Position numbers and translations under genes: made by a program
The notes under the pieces: model-generated
Databases searched by the model: none
What the model was told of the DNA's origin: nothing
What the model saw: the letters and a program-made list of their open reading frames with translations, nothing else
Shown here: piece after piece, positions 6,534 through 7,987 of the stretch
How positions within the stretch are numbered: the first letter of the stretch is position 1
Layout of the letters: every line of letters begins with the position of its first letter
From: Corynebacterium sp.
GTDB lineage: Bacteria; Actinomycetota; Actinomycetes; Mycobacteriales; Mycobacteriaceae
Direction of reading: 5' to 3'
DNA length: 7,987 bases
NCBI GenBank assembly: GCA_030450335.1
Contig: JAKDIS010000110.1
Location: 1-7,987, forward strand

Positions 6534-6590
6534 CACCTTGAGCCCTCAGGTCGTTGGCGGGGCCGGAGAACGACCTGAGGGCTCAAGGTG
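6534..6590. repeat. 57-bp palindromic repeat, copy 2
   Basis: This copy has the same arms as copy 1 and the same orientation. Pairing is longer here: 6533-6555 and 6569-6591 form 23 perfect base pairs around a 13-nt loop. It sits 25 nt after the stop of the ABC ATPase gene and upstream of the small membrane protein gene. A transcript from the ATPase would fold it just after the stop, which would suit termination or 3'-end protection, though again no U-run follows. Confidence 0.85.
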
Positions 6591-6615
6591 CGAGGGTGCG
6601 ACGGGGCATGGGGGG

Positions 6616-7251
6616 CTATGCCGGTTCCGCCACTCTCCCGTGGTCGAGGACGATGACCCGGTCCGCACCGTCCGCCTGGTGGCGGTGGTGGGTTGCGATG
6701 ACGACCGTGGTGCCGGCCCGGCTCTCCTCGTGGACGGCCCTGTCAATCATTGCGACCGTGGTGGTGTCCACCGAAGACAGGGGTTCGTCGAGGAGCAGCA
6801 GCGGGGCCCGCTGTACCAGTCCCTGGGCGATGAAGGTGCGCTGGCGCTGTCCGCCGGACAGGTCACCGAGGGTGCGGTCGGCCAGGTCAGTGATCCCCAT
6901 GCGTGCCATGGAGGTGTCGATGACGGCCCTGTCGTGCCGGGTGAGGGGACGGAGCAGTCCACGGTGCCGCCAACGTCCCATGGACACGGTCCTGCGGACG
7001 GTGACGGGGAACAGGTCGGGAACGGCGCTGTGCTGGGGGACCAGAGCCGTGTTCTCCGGGACCCCGGTGACGGTACCTGACGTGGGACGCAGGGTGCCGG
7101 CGAGGATTCCGAGCAGGGTGGACTTCCCGGAACCGTTGCCGCCGACGAGGGCGGTGACGGTACCCGGATCGACCGTGAGGGTGATGTCCCGGAGAGTGGG
7201 GACCCGGGCGTAGCGGTGGGAGATGCTGTCGAGGTGGATCGGTTCACGCAT
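6616..7251 (-). CDS. Zinc/manganese-type ABC importer, ATP-binding subunit
   Basis: This is the cytoplasmic ATPase that powers uptake through the divergently encoded ZnuB/MntB-like permease. All ABC motifs are intact in 211 residues: Walker A GGNGSGKST (37-45), Q-loop Q73 in LVPQHS, signature LSGGQ (131-135), Walker B LLLLDE (151-156), D-loop SSVD (159-162) and switch H188 in IATHH. The short single-domain form suits metal-chelate ATPases such as ZnuC/MntA, and the Fur-type operator in front supports a metal substrate. ATG at 7249-7251 is the only plausible start. AAGGA abuts it with no spacing, so the ribosome-binding site is poor and the leader very short. The substrate is inferred; zinc is favoured, manganese possible, so no symbol is given. 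Confidence 0.9.
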   Translation of the reverse strand: MREPIHLDSISHRYARVPTLRDITLTVDPGTVTALVGGNGSGKSTLLGILAGTLRPTSGTVTGVPENTALVPQHSAVPDLFPVTVRRTVSMGRWRHRGLLRPLTRHDRAVIDTSMARMGITDLADRTLGDLSGGQRQRTFIAQGLVQRAPLLLLDEPLSSVDTTTVAMIDRAVHEESRAGTTVVIATHHRHQADGADRVIVLDHGRVAEPA

Positions 7252-7258
7252 TCCTTGA

Positions 7259-7279
7259 TGATAATGGCAATCATTATCA
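7259..7279. promoter_or_regulatory. Fur-family operator (probable Zur box) with overlapping divergent -10 elements
   Basis: TGATAATG (7259-7266) and CATTATCA (7272-7279) are perfect 8-bp arms around GCAAT. Positions 7260-7278 match the classical Fur box GATAATGATAATCATTATC at 17 of 19 bases. In high-GC actinobacteria iron control usually belongs to DtxR-type proteins, so next to a ZnuBC-like importer the natural reader is Zur. Each arm carries GATAAT, a good -10: plus strand 7260-7265, minus strand 7273-7278. The site therefore probably serves as both promoters and is blocked on both sides by one repressor. The box is seen; the regulator's identity is inference. Confidence 0.85.
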
Positions 7280-7280
7280 A

Positions 7281-7987
7281 ATGGAACTTCTCATTGCTCC
7301 TTTCGAGGTCTCGTTCGTCTTCCGGGCTTTGTTGGCCGGCGGGTTCGCCGCCGTGCTCTGTGCGTGTATCGGCACATGGGTCGTCCTCCGGGGGCTCGCG
7401 TTCGTCGGGGACGCGATGAGTCACGGCATGCTGCCCGGGGTGGCGGTCGCGGCGCTCGTCGGCGGAAACCTCATGCTCGGGGCGGCCGTCAGTGCGTTGG
7501 TGATGTCCCTGGGTGTCGTGACGGTCAGTCGTACGTCGCGGTTGTCGCAGGACGTGAGTATCGGCCTGCAGTTCATCACGATGCTGTCGCTGGGTGTGGT
7601 GGTCGTGTCGCACTCGGGTTCCTTTGCGGTGGACCTCACCGCCTTCCTTTTCGGTGACGTTCTCGGTGTCACGCGTGGCGACGTCGTGGTCATCGCAGTG
7701 GCTGCCATGGTCGGTGGGCTGGCCTGCGTTGTACTGCACCGACCGTTCACCGCGTTGACGTTCGACGAGCGCAAGGCATACACCCTCGGTATGCGTCCCG
7801 GGGCGACTCACGTGGGGATGCTGGTTCTCGTCGCGCTGGCGACGGTGGCGTCGTTCCAGGTGGTTGGCACACTGCTGGTCTTCGGTCTGTTGATCGGTCC
7901 GCCGGCAACGGCGTTGCTGCTGGTCCGGGGGATCGGGCGGGTCATGGCGGTTGCGGCCGCGATCGGAGTGGTGCAGGTCTACGTCGG
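7281..7987 (+). CDS. Zinc/manganese-type ABC importer, permease subunit (ZnuB/MntB family), 3' end beyond window
   Basis: This is the integral membrane channel of a metal-ion ABC importer (ABC-3 family). The frame is open for 235 residues to the right edge; full proteins are about 270-300, so only the last helices are missing. Family marks are GTWVVLRGLAFVGDAMSH (31-48) followed by GMLPGVA, the TFDERKAYTLGM loop (160-171) thought to contact the ATPase, and VGTLLVFGLLIGPPATA (195-211). Seven or so hydrophobic segments are visible. The start is the ATG at 7281, two bases after the operator. No Shine-Dalgarno precedes it, and the N-terminus to the GDAMSH motif has normal family length. The substrate-binding protein is not in the window and may lie downstream. 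Confidence 0.92.
   Translation, partial: MELLIAPFEVSFVFRALLAGGFAAVLCACIGTWVVLRGLAFVGDAMSHGMLPGVAVAALVGGNLMLGAAVSALVMSLGVVTVSRTSRLSQDVSIGLQFITMLSLGVVVVSHSGSFAVDLTAFLFGDVLGVTRGDVVVIAVAAMVGGLACVVLHRPFTALTFDERKAYTLGMRPGATHVGMLVLVALATVASFQVVGTLLVFGLLIGPPATALLLVRGIGRVMAVAAAIGVVQVYV

Noticed and set aside
6444..6536. Upstream extension of the small membrane protein to the ATG at 6536
   Set aside because: No ribosome-binding site is seen there, the added 31 residues are polar, and the start lies in the palindromic repeat; AAGGAG fits the ATG at 6443.
6011..6590. CRISPR array
   Set aside because: There are only two repeat units, separated by 466 bp containing a gene, with long internal palindromes unlike CRISPR repeats.
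6747..7811. 354-residue minus-strand frame spanning the ABC ATPase and permease
   Set aside because: It runs across the divergent operator and opposite the permease in a low-complexity, charged composition, and reads the ATPase region in the wrong frame.

Overview
The window is very GC-rich, gene-dense DNA that looks like a high-GC actinobacterium. The best pointer to a genus is the TetR-type regulator at about 5427-5981. Its N-terminus (RTSKK, then a GLIYHFPSRH helix-turn-helix) and C-terminus (ADGLWLHDHVHDD, ILELIP) closely match what I remember of CgmR (CGL2612) from Corynebacterium glutamicum, so a Corynebacterium or close relative is my inference. No rRNA, tRNA, CRISPR array, IS element or phage gene was seen.

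Layout. (1) 1-3714, minus strand: a tightly packed purine-degradation operon read right to left. It holds a CitE/HpcH-like aldolase-family protein (DUF6986 type), then allantoinase (ATGA overlap), then allantoicase (17-nt gap, cut by the left edge). Allantoinase opens allantoin to allantoate and allantoicase splits that to ureidoglycolate and urea. The CitE-like protein may act on the glyoxylate-level product, but this is inferred from position only. (2) 3715-3889: a divergent control region with an inverted-repeat operator laid over the pump promoter. (3) 3890-5981, plus strand: a 14-helix-type MFS drug/cation exporter overlapping its own TetR-family repressor, probably one autoregulated unit. 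(4) 5982-6615: a small four-helix membrane protein of unknown function (minus strand), bracketed by two near-identical 57-bp hairpin-forming repeats in the same orientation. (5) 6616-7987: a zinc/manganese-type ABC importer arranged divergently. The ATPase is on the minus strand and the permease on the plus strand, running off the right edge. Only 29 bp separate them, almost wholly occupied by a 17/19 match to the classical Fur box, most likely read by the zinc regulator Zur.

The most rewarding signals are the paired palindromic repeats around the orphan membrane gene, the Fur-family operator that appears to serve as both promoters at once, the probable CTG start of the TetR gene, and the CitE-like enzyme leading the allantoin operon. 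I found no clear evidence for a wholly new multi-gene system.
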